Part shown: one piece after another, positions 14,532-23,486 of the stretch | How positions within the stretch are numbered: the first letter of the stretch is position 1 | How the letters are laid out: each line of letters starts with the position of its first letter | Origin: Prevotellaceae bacterium | Lineage (GTDB): Bacteria; Bacteroidota; Bacteroidia; Bacteroidales; Paludibacteraceae | Length of the DNA: 23,644 nt | NCBI GenBank assembly: GCA_020636695.1 | Contig: JACJXJ010000020.1 | Coordinates: forward strand, 1 to 23,644 | Direction: 5' to 3' | The notes under the pieces: model-generated | Databases searched by the model: none | The model's input: only the letters and a program-made list of their open reading frames with translations | Told to the model about the DNA's origin: nothing | Position numbers and translations under genes: made by a program

Positions 14532-17345
14532 TTATTTAGCTGGTAACATCACCACTTCTATCACATTACCTTCTTCTACCAATTGTTTCAAAGTAGCTTG
14601 AACGGTTTCTGCTGTAACAGCTTCTACAGCCGCTTTATACTGATTGCGATAATCAATACCATCTACATAGTAGTTGTATAATACGGTTTCATTCCACCAA
14701 TCATTTTGCTCCAAGTTTTGATCAAATTCTTTCAACATATTTTCTTTCACCTTTTGCAAATCATCGGCACGAGGTCCATTTTCTACAATTGTTTTCACTT
14801 CTTGGTGAATAATACCCATTAATTTGGCCTGTTTTTCAGGATCTGTATCAAATTGCATTAACAGAACAGCCGTTGGAACTGGTTTGTTGCGCAACATACC
14901 TGCAACACCAACACCATAACTACCGCCTTCTTTTTCGCGAATACTTTCCAAATAACGAATATCTAAAATATCGCCAATAACGGACATATTTAAATCGTTG
15001 GCCAGTGTGTAAGCCATATCGCCTGTATATTGAATACGGTTAGATGCCGTATGAATTTGCATCGTGCGATCGAAGTAATTTTTCACCTCACCTTTAGGAG
15101 CACGTACACCGCGATCAACAAAGTTTTCAGCTTTTTTCTTCGATTTCAAACCACCTAACCAAGTGGCAATCAATTTTTGTGTAGCTGCATCGTTAGGATC
15201 GATATTACCAGTGAACATAAAGGTAAAATCAGCAGGAATAGCAAAACGTTCTTTATAGATAGCCAACGCTTTCACCTGATCAACTTTATCCAATGTTGCT
15301 AAATCGAACAACACCGTACGTGGATGATGATTAGAAGTTGTCATTTGAATACTATCGCTAAAAATGGCTTTCGGATTCGTTTCCTTGTTGGTCAAAAAAG
15401 TAGTGTACATATTTTTCAACGCTTGGAACGATTTATCATCCTGACGTGGCGCTTTAAAATACAAATACGTTAATTGCAACATCGTTTCAAAATCTTTGAC
15501 AGAAGAATTACCTGAAAAACCTTCACTATATGAGTTCAACTCTGGTGCCACCGACACATTTTTGCCTGACAAATATTTTTCTAATTCGATAGCTGTAAAA
15601 TCGCCAACACCATTAGAATTCACAATGCTTGCAGCCATCATCGCAGATGGTAAATCTACCACATTATCTACTTTTGATAAACCACCTTTACTAGTAGCTG
15701 TCATCAAAATTTCGTCTTGTTTGAACGTAGTTGGTTTAATCACCACTTTCACGCCATTATTCAACACCCATTCGGTAGTTCCTAAAGCATCATTAGTTGT
15801 GATAGATTTAATTTTACCACACTTTGGAACTTTGCTAACTAATGGCTTATTCATAGTTTCCTCTTTAGGAGCTACTAATTCCGTAGCTTTGACAGTAGCT
15901 ACAACAGCCAAGGCGTCTTCTTTTGATGGTAATTTGACAGTTTCTTTTTCAGGTCCCATCAAACTGATGATCAAATTGTCGTCAGTCACATAACTTTGTG
16001 CTAACTCATTCAACATAGCGACTTTGACTTGAGGAAGTATCAATTTTATCATATCATATTCCCATTCAATACCTGGAATAGGAGTTTTATCGAGATAATG
16101 ACGAATATATTCCCTCGTTAGTGATATATTTTCACGGTTGTTACGTTCATTATATACTTTTTCATATTGTTTCAACAAATCAGCCTTAGCACGTTCCAAT
16201 TCAGCATTAGTGAATCCAAAACGTTTTACCTTTTCTGCTTCAGTCAATAAATCATTCAAGGCTTGCTTTTCTTGACCTTCTTTAGGAATAGCGATCAGTT
16301 GAAAACCATCTTTCGATTTTACAATATCGCCATAATAACCATAAGCACCTACAAATGAAGCATCAGGATTTTGAGTAATTTCGGAGAAACGATAATTTAA
16401 AATAGTAGAAATTAAATTATTGAACAAGTCAAGCGTATAAGCATACATGGTTCCTTCGGCTTCCGCTGGCAATACATCGTGTTTGTATTCCAACTCAATA
16501 CGTGTTTGTTGTGCTTCTTTATCAGTTACAATGGACACAATTGGTTCTACGTTGTTTGCAATTGGGTAAATAGGACGCTCACCACGATTAACACGCGCTG
16601 GAACGTCAGCCCACAACTGTTTAATTTTTGCTTCTATCGAATCCACGTTAATATCGCCCACCACTACAATAGATTGCAAATCGGGACCATACCATTTTTT
16701 ATAATAATCGCGTAACGCTTGATATGAAAAATTATTGATAACAGCGGTGTCACCAATCACATCGCGTTTTGCGTATTGCGAACCAACATATTTTTGTTTG
16801 TTCGATTCTTTCCACATACGACGATTAGCACTTGCGCCTGTACGCCATTCTTCGCGAATAACGCCACGTTCGTTATCAATTTCATCACCTTGAAGTGATA
16901 AACCGGCTGACCAATCGCGCATAACCAACAATGCACTATCCACAATACCTGGACGAATTGTTGGTACGTTTGATAAACGATAAACTGTTTCATCTAAGGA
17001 TGTGTAAGCATTGATATCTCCACCAAAATTAACACCAACAGATTCAAAATAATTAATAATCCCTTTACCTGGAAAATGTTGCGTTCCATTGAACGCCATG
17101 TGTTCCAAAAAGTGCGCTAAGCCATTTTGATGATCTTCTTCCAAAATAGCTCCCACAGCCTGAGCTATGTGAAATTCGGCACGTTGTTTTGGCTTTTCGT
17201 TGTGACGAATGTAATAGGTCAATCCATTACTCAGCACGCCCACACGTACATTCGAATCGATTGGAAGAGGTTGTGCCTCTTGCGCAAACAGTGTCGTAAT
17301 AAATACCACACACAACAACATAGTTGTTACAATTAATCGTTTCAT
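14532..17345 (-). CDS. Exported M16-family zinc metallopeptidase (pitrilysin-like)
   Basis: A 937-residue protein with a signal peptide (MKRLIVTTMLLCVVFITTLFAQ), so it is periplasmic or outer-membrane associated. The N-terminal M16 domain contains the inverted zinc motif HFLEH (His78, Glu81, His82) in GLAHFLEHMAFNGT. The third ligand is expected 77 residues after the second His, which lands on Glu159 in EIDNERGVI. The C-terminal half (about 520-900) is a second, non-catalytic M16 domain with REKEGGSYGVG, the usual Arg/Tyr substrate-clamp region. The size fits the two-domain secreted family with active and inactive halves on one chain. Likely role: degradation of peptides in the envelope; substrates unknown. 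Its promoter lies at 17396-17426, and the gene is monocistronic. Confidence 0.95.
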   Translation of the reverse strand: MKRLIVTTMLLCVVFITTLFAQEAQPLPIDSNVRVGVLSNGLTYYIRHNEKPKQRAEFHIAQAVGAILEEDHQNGLAHFLEHMAFNGTQHFPGKGIINYFESVGVNFGGDINAYTSLDETVYRLSNVPTIRPGIVDSALLVMRDWSAGLSLQGDEIDNERGVIREEWRTGASANRRMWKESNKQKYVGSQYAKRDVIGDTAVINNFSYQALRDYYKKWYGPDLQSIVVVGDINVDSIEAKIKQLWADVPARVNRGERPIYPIANNVEPIVSIVTDKEAQQTRIELEYKHDVLPAEAEGTMYAYTLDLFNNLISTILNYRFSEITQNPDASFVGAYGYYGDIVKSKDGFQLIAIPKEGQEKQALNDLLTEAEKVKRFGFTNAELERAKADLLKQYEKVYNERNNRENISLTREYIRHYLDKTPIPGIEWEYDMIKLILPQVKVAMLNELAQSYVTDDNLIISLMGPEKETVKLPSKEDALAVVATVKATELVAPKEETMNKPLVSKVPKCGKIKSITTNDALGTTEWVLNNGVKVVIKPTTFKQDEILMTATSKGGLSKVDNVVDLPSAMMAASIVNSNGVGDFTAIELEKYLSGKNVSVAPELNSYSEGFSGNSSVKDFETMLQLTYLYFKAPRQDDKSFQALKNMYTTFLTNKETNPKAIFSDSIQMTTSNHHPRTVLFDLATLDKVDQVKALAIYKERFAIPADFTFMFTGNIDPNDAATQKLIATWLGGLKSKKKAENFVDRGVRAPKGEVKNYFDRTMQIHTASNRIQYTGDMAYTLANDLNMSVIGDILDIRYLESIREKEGGSYGVGVAGMLRNKPVPTAVLLMQFDTDPEKQAKLMGIIHQEVKTIVENGPRADDLQKVKENMLKEFDQNLEQNDWWNETVLYNYYVDGIDYRNQYKAAVEAVTAETVQATLKQLVEEGNVIEVVMLPAK

Positions 17346-17395
17346 ACTTTTTATTTTTAGGGTTTCTAAAATCAGCTTAATACATAAATCGAATA

Positions 17396-17426
17396 CAAAG
17401 AAAGTAATTATTTTTTGAATATCAAA
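17396..17426 (-). promoter_or_regulatory. Probable promoter of the M16 peptidase gene
   Basis: On the minus strand TTTG (17426-17423), a 19-base spacer, then TTTCTTTG (17403-17396), one mismatch from TAnnTTTG. The leader would be about 45 bases. The remainder of 17346-17526 shows no gene; only weak hairpins are present where the downstream end of the six-gene operon should lie. Confidence 0.5.
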
Positions 17427-17526
17427 ATATTTTTATCGAAAAACAATAAATTTAACATTCTAATACATAAAAAAGGAAACATGACAACCTCTAGAGCAGA
17501 TGTTCTTGTAGGAACTTTAATAAGAT

Positions 17527-18294
17527 TTATTTACCGTAAATATCATTGAGCACGGACGCCAAATGATTGGCTCCGCGGACTAAACTTTCATCAAGCACGC
17601 TTTTAAATTCGTAGATATAATTATACGATTTTACGGTTTTATCGGTGGCAGCATATACGCGTTCGGTAATTTGATAAGTGCCCCATGCCCAATCTACAAT
17701 CATTTTTTTGTCAAACAATAAGGATTTGGCAGCATGTGTGCGATGCAAATAATCGGCATATTCGGTATAACTCAAACCTTGAGATTCGATTAGCGCTTCA
17801 TCCCACAAGGCATGAAGATTCGTTTCCTTACCAAACCATCTAATTTTAATACTATTTCCACCACGATTTTCAGGACGTCCCATGTGCATCGGACAATGCA
17901 AATCTTCTACCAAGTGAATTAATAATTTTAATTTCACCGTATCATTAGGGTTCGCTTTCAACTCGTCGATAAGATACCCGACACGATAAACTAAGGCACC
18001 ACGATTTTGCAATAGCGCTAACGAATCAAATTGTTGACGCGTAACACCACCTTCGATGTTGGTATAATGCCAAGCACTATATTCGGCATACGCGTCGTCG
18101 CTTTTAATAAAATCGCCCCAATTCGATTCCATGGCAACAGTAGAAGAATTTAACAGAGCGGTTATTTTCTTATTGGCTTTTTTAGTCAATTGAGTTTGGG
18201 CTAATTCACCCACAATACGATGTCCACTCTGTCCCCAAGCAAAAGCTGCAATTGGTACACAAATACTAATTAAAACAATAACAAGTTTTTTCAT
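17527..18294 (-). CDS. Secreted S1/P1-type nuclease
   Basis: A 255-residue protein. A signal peptide ending in AFA leaves Trp20 as the mature N-terminus, which matters because the N-terminal Trp itself binds zinc in this family. All the zinc-cluster residues can be matched: W20 and H25 (WGQSGH), D61 (NWGDF), H76 (WHYTN), H127 and D131 (HLVEDLH), H137 (CPMHMG), and H161 and D165 (NLHALWD). The family signature RGGNSIKIRWFGKETNLHALWD is clear. S1/P1 nucleases are trinuclear zinc enzymes that cleave single-stranded DNA and RNA and remove 3'-phosphates. Exported Bacteroidota versions probably serve nucleic-acid scavenging. It is the last gene of the six-gene operon, 12 bases after tsaE. No strong terminator is visible downstream. 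Confidence 0.93.
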   Translation of the reverse strand: MKKLVIVLISICVPIAAFAWGQSGHRIVGELAQTQLTKKANKKITALLNSSTVAMESNWGDFIKSDDAYAEYSAWHYTNIEGGVTRQQFDSLALLQNRGALVYRVGYLIDELKANPNDTVKLKLLIHLVEDLHCPMHMGRPENRGGNSIKIRWFGKETNLHALWDEALIESQGLSYTEYADYLHRTHAAKSLLFDKKMIVDWAWGTYQITERVYAATDKTVKSYNYIYEFKSVLDESLVRGANHLASVLNDIYGK

Positions 18295-18306
18295 AATTCA
18301 CTCAAA

Positions 18307-18723
18307 TTAAAAATCAGCAGCCACGCTTCGGCTGCCATCAGCATTAACAGTAATCGCAACACGCACACTTTCCGTTGGTAAAAGCGTTCCAATTTGGTCG
18401 GGCCACTCCATAAAACAGATACGACCACTGTAAAAATAATCCTCCACGCCAAAATCGAGTGCTTCCTGAGGTGTTTTCAAACGATAAAAATCGAAATGAT
18501 AAATATGATCGCCAAGCGCAGTTTCATAATCATTGGCAATGGCAAACGTGGGCGAATTTACCACATCAATCACGCCAAGTTCCTCGCACAAGGCTTTAAT
18601 AAACGTAGTTTTACCAGCTCCCATTTCGCCATAAAAAGCAAACAATTTATGACCGCCCATAGCCGCAATAAATTGTTGGGCTACTTGGTTTATCTGTTCA
18701 GTAGATGATATATGAAATTCCAT
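18307..18723 (-). CDS. tsaE: tRNA t6A biosynthesis ATPase TsaE
   Basis: A 138-residue protein with Walker A GEMGAGKT (32-39), VNSPTFAIANDYE (55-67), HFDFYRL (76-82) and the CFMEWPDQIG segment (103-112), all diagnostic of TsaE (YjeE). It is the ATPase partner of TsaB and TsaD in making N6-threonylcarbamoyladenosine at position 37 of ANN-decoding tRNAs, including tRNA-Ile. Length is normal for the family. It sits 11 bases after the response-regulator gene. tsaB and tsaD are not in the window. Confidence 0.96.
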   Translation of the reverse strand: MEFHISSTEQINQVAQQFIAAMGGHKLFAFYGEMGAGKTTFIKALCEELGVIDVVNSPTFAIANDYETALGDHIYHFDFYRLKTPQEALDFGVEDYFYSGRICFMEWPDQIGTLLPTESVRVAITVNADGSRSVAADF

Positions 18724-18734
18724 AGAAAAACTAA

Positions 18735-19886
18735 TTAAGCAAATTGTTCAACAGCCAGAGCCGAAATGGGCGATGGCGATAAAATAATAAGACGTTCTAC
18801 CACATTACGTAATTCGCGAATGTTACCTTTCCAACTTCGTTTTTGAAGTGCTTTGATAGCCTCAGAATCGAATGATTTTAGCGCAATGCCTTGTTCTTCG
18901 CAAATCAGTTCCGCAAAATAATCAACCAATAATGGGATGTCGTCCAAACGTTCTTCGAGCGATGCCACATGCATTGGAATCACATTAAGGCGATGGAATA
19001 AATCTTCTCTAAAATTACCAGCTTCAATCTCTTTCCGTAAATCTTTGTTGGTAGCGGCTATCACACGCACATTAATTTTAACCATTTTGTCACTACCAAC
19101 AGGTGATATCACATTTTCTTGTAAACAACGTAACACTTTAGCTTGTGCAGAAAGGCTCATATCCCCAATTTCATCGAGAAAAATTGTACCTTCATTAGCT
19201 TGTTCAAACTTTCCAATACGTGTTTTAATAGCCGACGTAAAAGCGCCTTTTTCATGACCAAACAACTCACTTTCTATTAACTCTGAAGGAATGGCGGCAC
19301 AGTTAACCTCTACAAACGGGGCATTGACACGATGACTTTGTTGGTAAATTTGACGCGCCACGACTTCTTTTCCTGTTCCGTTATCGCCCGTAATCAATAC
19401 ACGCGCATCAGTTGGAGCTACCATTTCTATCATTTGGCGTAGTTTATGAACGGCCAACGATTCGCCAATCATAGCATATTTTTTATCTACTTTTTTCTTC
19501 AGAATTTTGGTTTCGGTCACCAACGTGGTTTTGTCTAATGCATTACGAATAACCACCAACAAGCGATTCAAATCAATTGGTTTTTCGATAAAATCGTAAG
19601 CGCCTTTCTTGATACACTCCACAGCCGTTTCAATGTTACCATGTCCAGAAATCATCACAATTGGAGTTTCAATACCATTTTCACGCATCTGTTGCAACAC
19701 TTCTATACCATCCATTTGAGGCATTTTAATATCCAAAAAAATTGCATCAAATGTGGCATTTTTAGTAATTTCAAGTGCTACTAATCCGTCTTCTGCTAAT
19801 TCTACTTGATATTTTTCAAATTCTAAAATATCTTTCAAGGTATTACGGATGCTACGTTCGTCATCGACAATTAAAATTTTTGCCAT
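18735..19886 (-). CDS. NtrC-type response regulator, REC plus sigma54 AAA+ domain, no HTH
   Basis: A 383-residue protein. The receiver domain (1-120) has the acidic pair Asp8/Asp9, phospho-acceptor Asp52 (LDIKMP) and Lys102. The AAA+ domain (about 135-370) has Walker A GDNGTGKE (167-174), Walker B TIFLDEIGD (234-242) and the arginine-finger region FREDLFHRLNVIP. The sigma54-contacting loop GAFTGA reads GAFTSA (214-219). The chain ends at ALAVEQFA just after the GNIRELRNVVERL segment, so the Fis-type helix-turn-helix seen in NtrC is absent. This is not caused by a frameshift: the stop is followed directly by the next gene of the operon. HTH-less activators such as Helicobacter FlgR are known to work from solution. 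No cognate histidine kinase is in the window. It begins 2 bases after the lipoprotein stop. Confidence 0.93.
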   Translation of the reverse strand: MAKILIVDDERSIRNTLKDILEFEKYQVELAEDGLVALEITKNATFDAIFLDIKMPQMDGIEVLQQMRENGIETPIVMISGHGNIETAVECIKKGAYDFIEKPIDLNRLLVVIRNALDKTTLVTETKILKKKVDKKYAMIGESLAVHKLRQMIEMVAPTDARVLITGDNGTGKEVVARQIYQQSHRVNAPFVEVNCAAIPSELIESELFGHEKGAFTSAIKTRIGKFEQANEGTIFLDEIGDMSLSAQAKVLRCLQENVISPVGSDKMVKINVRVIAATNKDLRKEIEAGNFREDLFHRLNVIPMHVASLEERLDDIPLLVDYFAELICEEQGIALKSFDSEAIKALQKRSWKGNIRELRNVVERLIILSPSPISALAVEQFA

Positions 19887-19888
19887 AA

Positions 19889-21751
19889 TTATTTAGTTTT
19901 CTTTTTATTCATAGATGATTTAATCAATTCTTCGGGCTTTTGCTTTAACAAAGGCAATGCTTTATAATCCCAATTTTCTTCAACTTCCCAAAAAGCCCGT
20001 AAGGTAAATTTAAAAGGGAAATAATAAACAGATTCCGCCTGTTGTTTAGTTGAATAATTTCCTGTATCCCATTTATTATTTCCGTTTTCATCGACAAAAA
20101 GTCGCAAATAATAGTCGCCAGGATTCAGGTATTCAAATACAGTTTCTTTAGTCGCTTTGACTGTCCTTATTACTTTCTCGTTTTTATCAAGCAACTCTAA
20201 AATTTCACCACCAGACAATTTGTCCATCATGATGAACAAAGTAGCATAACTTTCAAGCGATCGTATTTTAAATGTTCCTTCATAAACATTCGTATGCAAT
20301 CCATCCAACGAAACGAAAGCAGCCGAATCTATCTTTAACCGATACGTTTTCTCGGGCTGCCAATTATACTGAAGTGAATATTGCAAACCTAACGAATCAT
20401 CCTGATGCAATTTTATATCGGTCGGGTGCCACAACGAATCCACTTTTAGCTCTACTAAAATAGCTTTAGAAATATCGTATTTTGTAGGTTTTTCAAATGT
20501 GAGTATAAAAGGATTGTATACATCGAAATTTGTCGATGAATTGGTCTTAATTGGCAAAAATTCTATTTTCTTTTTCACATCATTATCTTTGGAGCGCGAC
20601 GAACGACCTGTGGATTTTTCAGAGACATCTGCCTTGCGACGCACTATGCTATTGAGGGTGTCCGTTTGTGCCGACAACTGATTGGTCGAATCCGTTTTTA
20701 AATAAGTAAAGACATACGACAGTGTATCCATATTGGAAATTAACGTGTCGGTAAGCCAGTAAGTCAACGTATCACGATGAGCACTTTGTTGCAATAAATA
20801 ATTGTGATCTAGTTTAAAATTCAACGATTCCAAAATAGGCAACGTATCTAATGACGCATTGAAATAAAACGACAGTTTGTACGGTTCCACACGTTCCGAT
20901 TTCACCAAATATTGTCGTACAAAATCAGGTTCAAAATAACGTAGTAAAAGATTACTCGCGGTAAAATTTGGATGTTGACGTTTCACAATCGTATCAATGG
21001 TTGTGCTATCTTTCCAAATCGTATCAAGATGTTCAGCAAACGTAACATCTGGTATAACAATCGAATCAAGAAATGCTAATGGTTCAATAGGTTGATCGCA
21101 CATGTAATTACTATTAAGATCGCCCAAAGCAAATACTTTATAAGCGCCTTTCTTTACGCCTTTAATCCAAAATTCTCCTTTATCATTGGTTTTAGAGATG
21201 CGTTCAAAAGGCAACTTTTGAAAAGCGGAATCATTCAAATTACTATGGATACCCACTAAAACGCCACTTACAGGATTCAACGTATGAGCATCAATCAATG
21301 TTCCACCAATCATTAATGAATCAATATCATCACCCGTAGAAAATGAGAAGTAGTAGTCGAGTAATTTATTTTTCTCATTATTATCAACAATTGCATCCGA
21401 AAAATCGATAATATAGGTAATATCTGGCACCAAAGAATCAGCTAATTCAACGGCCACTTTACGACCATAGGCTTTCACAATCGGGGATTTTAATTGAGGA
21501 GGAGAAACCACTATTTTTTCATAAGATTTTTCTAAAAGCACGATTTCATCGAAATAAATATCGATAGTGGACTTAGTGTAGTTAGTTGCTCCATTCTCTG
21601 GAATACTTTTGAGAGGAATGGGCGGAGCAATATCTTTAGGGCCACCTTGAGGACCGCCTCCACGATTAGCACAACTCATTGCAAGTAAACCAGCCAATAG
21701 GTATAAAAAACAAGCTCGCGCTCCACCAAATGTCATTAAACCTCGTTTCAT
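19889..21751 (-). CDS. Big_5-domain (Ig-like) lipoprotein, conserved in Bacteroidota
   Basis: A 620-residue protein with a lipoprotein signal: hydrophobic stretch then lipobox AMSC with Cys27 as the predicted lipidated residue, followed by the glycine-rich NRGGGPQGGPKD typical of this Bacteroidota family. Residues of about 41-138 fit a bacterial Ig-like (Big_5) domain (IPENGATNYTKSTIDIYFDE and later YIIDFSDAIVDNNE). Residues of about 146-215 resemble a carboxypeptidase-regulatory/CnaB-like fold (GGTLIDAHTLNPVSGV, then TNDKGEFWIKGVKKGAYKV). A C-terminal GDYYLRLFVDENGNNKWDTG resembles another such beta-sandwich with acidic turns. Probable location: outer membrane; function unknown. The ATG overlaps the ybeY stop by 4 bases, so translation is probably coupled. 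A second in-frame ATG at 21736 is possible. Confidence 0.85.
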   Translation of the reverse strand: MKRGLMTFGGARACFLYLLAGLLAMSCANRGGGPQGGPKDIAPPIPLKSIPENGATNYTKSTIDIYFDEIVLLEKSYEKIVVSPPQLKSPIVKAYGRKVAVELADSLVPDITYIIDFSDAIVDNNEKNKLLDYYFSFSTGDDIDSLMIGGTLIDAHTLNPVSGVLVGIHSNLNDSAFQKLPFERISKTNDKGEFWIKGVKKGAYKVFALGDLNSNYMCDQPIEPLAFLDSIVIPDVTFAEHLDTIWKDSTTIDTIVKRQHPNFTASNLLLRYFEPDFVRQYLVKSERVEPYKLSFYFNASLDTLPILESLNFKLDHNYLLQQSAHRDTLTYWLTDTLISNMDTLSYVFTYLKTDSTNQLSAQTDTLNSIVRRKADVSEKSTGRSSRSKDNDVKKKIEFLPIKTNSSTNFDVYNPFILTFEKPTKYDISKAILVELKVDSLWHPTDIKLHQDDSLGLQYSLQYNWQPEKTYRLKIDSAAFVSLDGLHTNVYEGTFKIRSLESYATLFIMMDKLSGGEILELLDKNEKVIRTVKATKETVFEYLNPGDYYLRLFVDENGNNKWDTGNYSTKQQAESVYYFPFKFTLRAFWEVEENWDYKALPLLKQKPEELIKSSMNKKKTK

Positions 21752-22170
21752 TCTGCTAAAGTTATCATTTGTAATGCATCATTCTCTTTGCGTGTCATCT
21801 CCAATCGCGCTTCAGGTGTTTTATCGTCTTGTCCGCACAAGTGTAAAATACCATGAATCAAAATGCGGTGTAATTCATTTTCAAATGTCACTCCAAATTC
21901 CTGCGCATTGGTACGAACTGTATCCAGACTGATAAAAATATCGCCATTCAAAACTGCGCCCTCACAATAGTCAAAAGTAATAATATCGGTAAAATAATCG
22001 TGCTGCAAGTAAGTTTTATTTACCTCCAATATTTTAGCATCATCACAAAAAACATACGCGATTTCACCGATTTTTTTATCATATTTGGCAGCTACCAATT
22101 TTATCCAAGCATTAGTCTTACGCTTTTCAAGTTTAGGAGCTTTTACGTTTTCAGTTGTGTAAAAAATCAT
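21748..22170 (-). CDS. ybeY: Endoribonuclease YbeY (16S rRNA maturation)
   Basis: A 140-residue protein from ATG 22170. An upstream in-frame ATG at 22203 would overlap spmAB by 23 bases and add an atypical N-terminus. The family metal motif is HGILHLCGQDD: His106 and His110 fit the first two ligands, and the third position (116), usually His, is Asp. Other YbeY marks: VNKTYLQHDYFTDIITFDY (50-68) and GDIFISLDTVRTNA (76-89). YbeY is a single-strand RNase acting in 16S rRNA 3'-end maturation and ribosome quality control. It lies between spmAB (10-base gap) and the lipoprotein gene (4-base overlap). Confidence 0.95.
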   Translation of the reverse strand: MIFYTTENVKAPKLEKRKTNAWIKLVAAKYDKKIGEIAYVFCDDAKILEVNKTYLQHDYFTDIITFDYCEGAVLNGDIFISLDTVRTNAQEFGVTFENELHRILIHGILHLCGQDDKTPEARLEMTRKENDALQMITLAE

Positions 22171-22180
22171 ATCTAAAAAT

Positions 22181-23413
22181 TTAATGGAAAAATAAATAGC
22201 CAATCAAAATAGCAGCTAATATACCTGCAAAATCAGCAATCAAACCACACGTAAGTGCGTTGCGAGTTTTAGTAATACCAACGGAACCAAAATAAAGTGC
22301 CAAAATATAAAATGTGGTATCAGTAGAACCTTGTACAATACACGAAAGTTTGCTCACAAAAGCATCGGCACCGTAAGTATTCATAGTATCCAGCATCATA
22401 CCACGAGCGCCACTTCCACTCAACGGTTTCATCAAGGCGGTTGGTAATGCTCCCACAAAATCGGTATTAAGACCTACAAAAGCCACTATTTTTTCAATGC
22501 CCCACAACAACCAATCCATAGCACCCGAAGCGCGAAACATACCGATAGCCACCAAAATAGCAATCAAATAAGGAATAATGCCCACAGCTACTTTAAAACC
22601 TTCTTTGGCACCTTCTACAAAGGAATCGTACACATTTACCTTTTTCACCAAGCCCATAATCACAAACGCACACACAATACCCAATAAAATGATATTCGTA
22701 ACAATGGACGAATACAACTGAATACTTTCACGATCCATAGTGGCAAAAAGAGCGATAAGACCGACAACAAATGCAGTAAGAGCACCCAATGTAAGTATGA
22801 TATTTTTTTGGAAAATATTAATTTTCTGAGCAAAAGCTACCGTTAAAAATCCGACTAATGATGAAAAAAATGTTGCCATCAAAATGGGCAAAAATACATC
22901 GCTAGGATTAACAGCTCCAAACTGTGCACGATAAGTCATTACCGTAATTGGGATGATAGTAAGTCCCGAAGTATTGAGCACCAAAAACATAATCATGGCA
23001 TTGGACGCGGTATCTTTTTTCGGATTCAACTCCTGCAATTCGTTCATTGCTTTTAGTCCCAATGGCGTAGCTGCATTATCGAGCCCCAACATATTAGCCG
23101 AAATATTCATAAAAATAGTTCCCATGGCTGGATGATCTTTTGGCACTTCTGGGAAAATTTTACAGAAAAACGGAGCCACTAAACGTGACATAAATTTAAT
23201 AGCACCACCATTTTCACCAATCTTTAAAATACCAAGCCACAATGCTAACACACCTGTTAAACCGATAGAAATTTCAAAGCCTGTTTTGGCAGACCCAAAC
23301 ATGGAATCCATAACAGCCGTAAGTACTGCCGTATCGCCAAACAAAAATGTCTGAATCAAGGCTACCACTACAGCAATTAGCAAAAAACCAATCCAAATAT
23401 AATTCAGTACCAC
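22181..23413 (-). CDS. Fused SpmA-SpmB nucleoside-recognition (Gate) membrane protein
   Basis: A 410-residue multi-pass membrane protein. The N-terminal half (about 1-200) matches SpmA, with NMLGLDNAATPLGLKAMNEL (107-126). The C-terminal half (about 235-410) matches SpmB, with MKPLSGSGARGM (328-339) and STDTTFYILALYFGSVGITKTRNAL (363-387). Both belong to the Gate/nucleoside-recognition domain superfamily. In Bacillus the two are separate proteins linked to spore core dehydration. Bacteroidota do not sporulate, so another transport role is likely but unknown. The start is GTG at 23413 (GTG GTA CTG AAT); no ATG precedes residue 35, and the resulting MVLNYIWIGF start matches the family. First gene of the six-gene operon. 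Confidence 0.9.
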   Translation of the reverse strand: MVLNYIWIGFLLIAVVVALIQTFLFGDTAVLTAVMDSMFGSAKTGFEISIGLTGVLALWLGILKIGENGGAIKFMSRLVAPFFCKIFPEVPKDHPAMGTIFMNISANMLGLDNAATPLGLKAMNELQELNPKKDTASNAMIMFLVLNTSGLTIIPITVMTYRAQFGAVNPSDVFLPILMATFFSSLVGFLTVAFAQKINIFQKNIILTLGALTAFVVGLIALFATMDRESIQLYSSIVTNIILLGIVCAFVIMGLVKKVNVYDSFVEGAKEGFKVAVGIIPYLIAILVAIGMFRASGAMDWLLWGIEKIVAFVGLNTDFVGALPTALMKPLSGSGARGMMLDTMNTYGADAFVSKLSCIVQGSTDTTFYILALYFGSVGITKTRNALTCGLIADFAGILAAILIGYLFFH

Positions 23414-23486
23414 AGCTAATTAGGTTTAAATGGTGAAACGACTAAAACAAAGACGTATTGGGCATACAACCGAATACTTCAACCAA

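Noticed and set aside
15496..15993. A 165-codon plus-strand open frame within the M16 peptidase gene
   Set aside because: It is antisense to a well-supported conserved protein and has no own promoter or family resemblance.
17460..17526. Terminator for the six-gene operon from an imperfect AACAT/ATGTT hairpin before a T run
   Set aside because: The stem is only about 5 bases and the interior does not pair convincingly, so I do not list it as a feature.
22171..22203. Longer YbeY start at ATG 22203
   Set aside because: It would overlap spmAB by 23 bases and add residues not typical of YbeY; MIFYTTENV from 22170 fits the family length.
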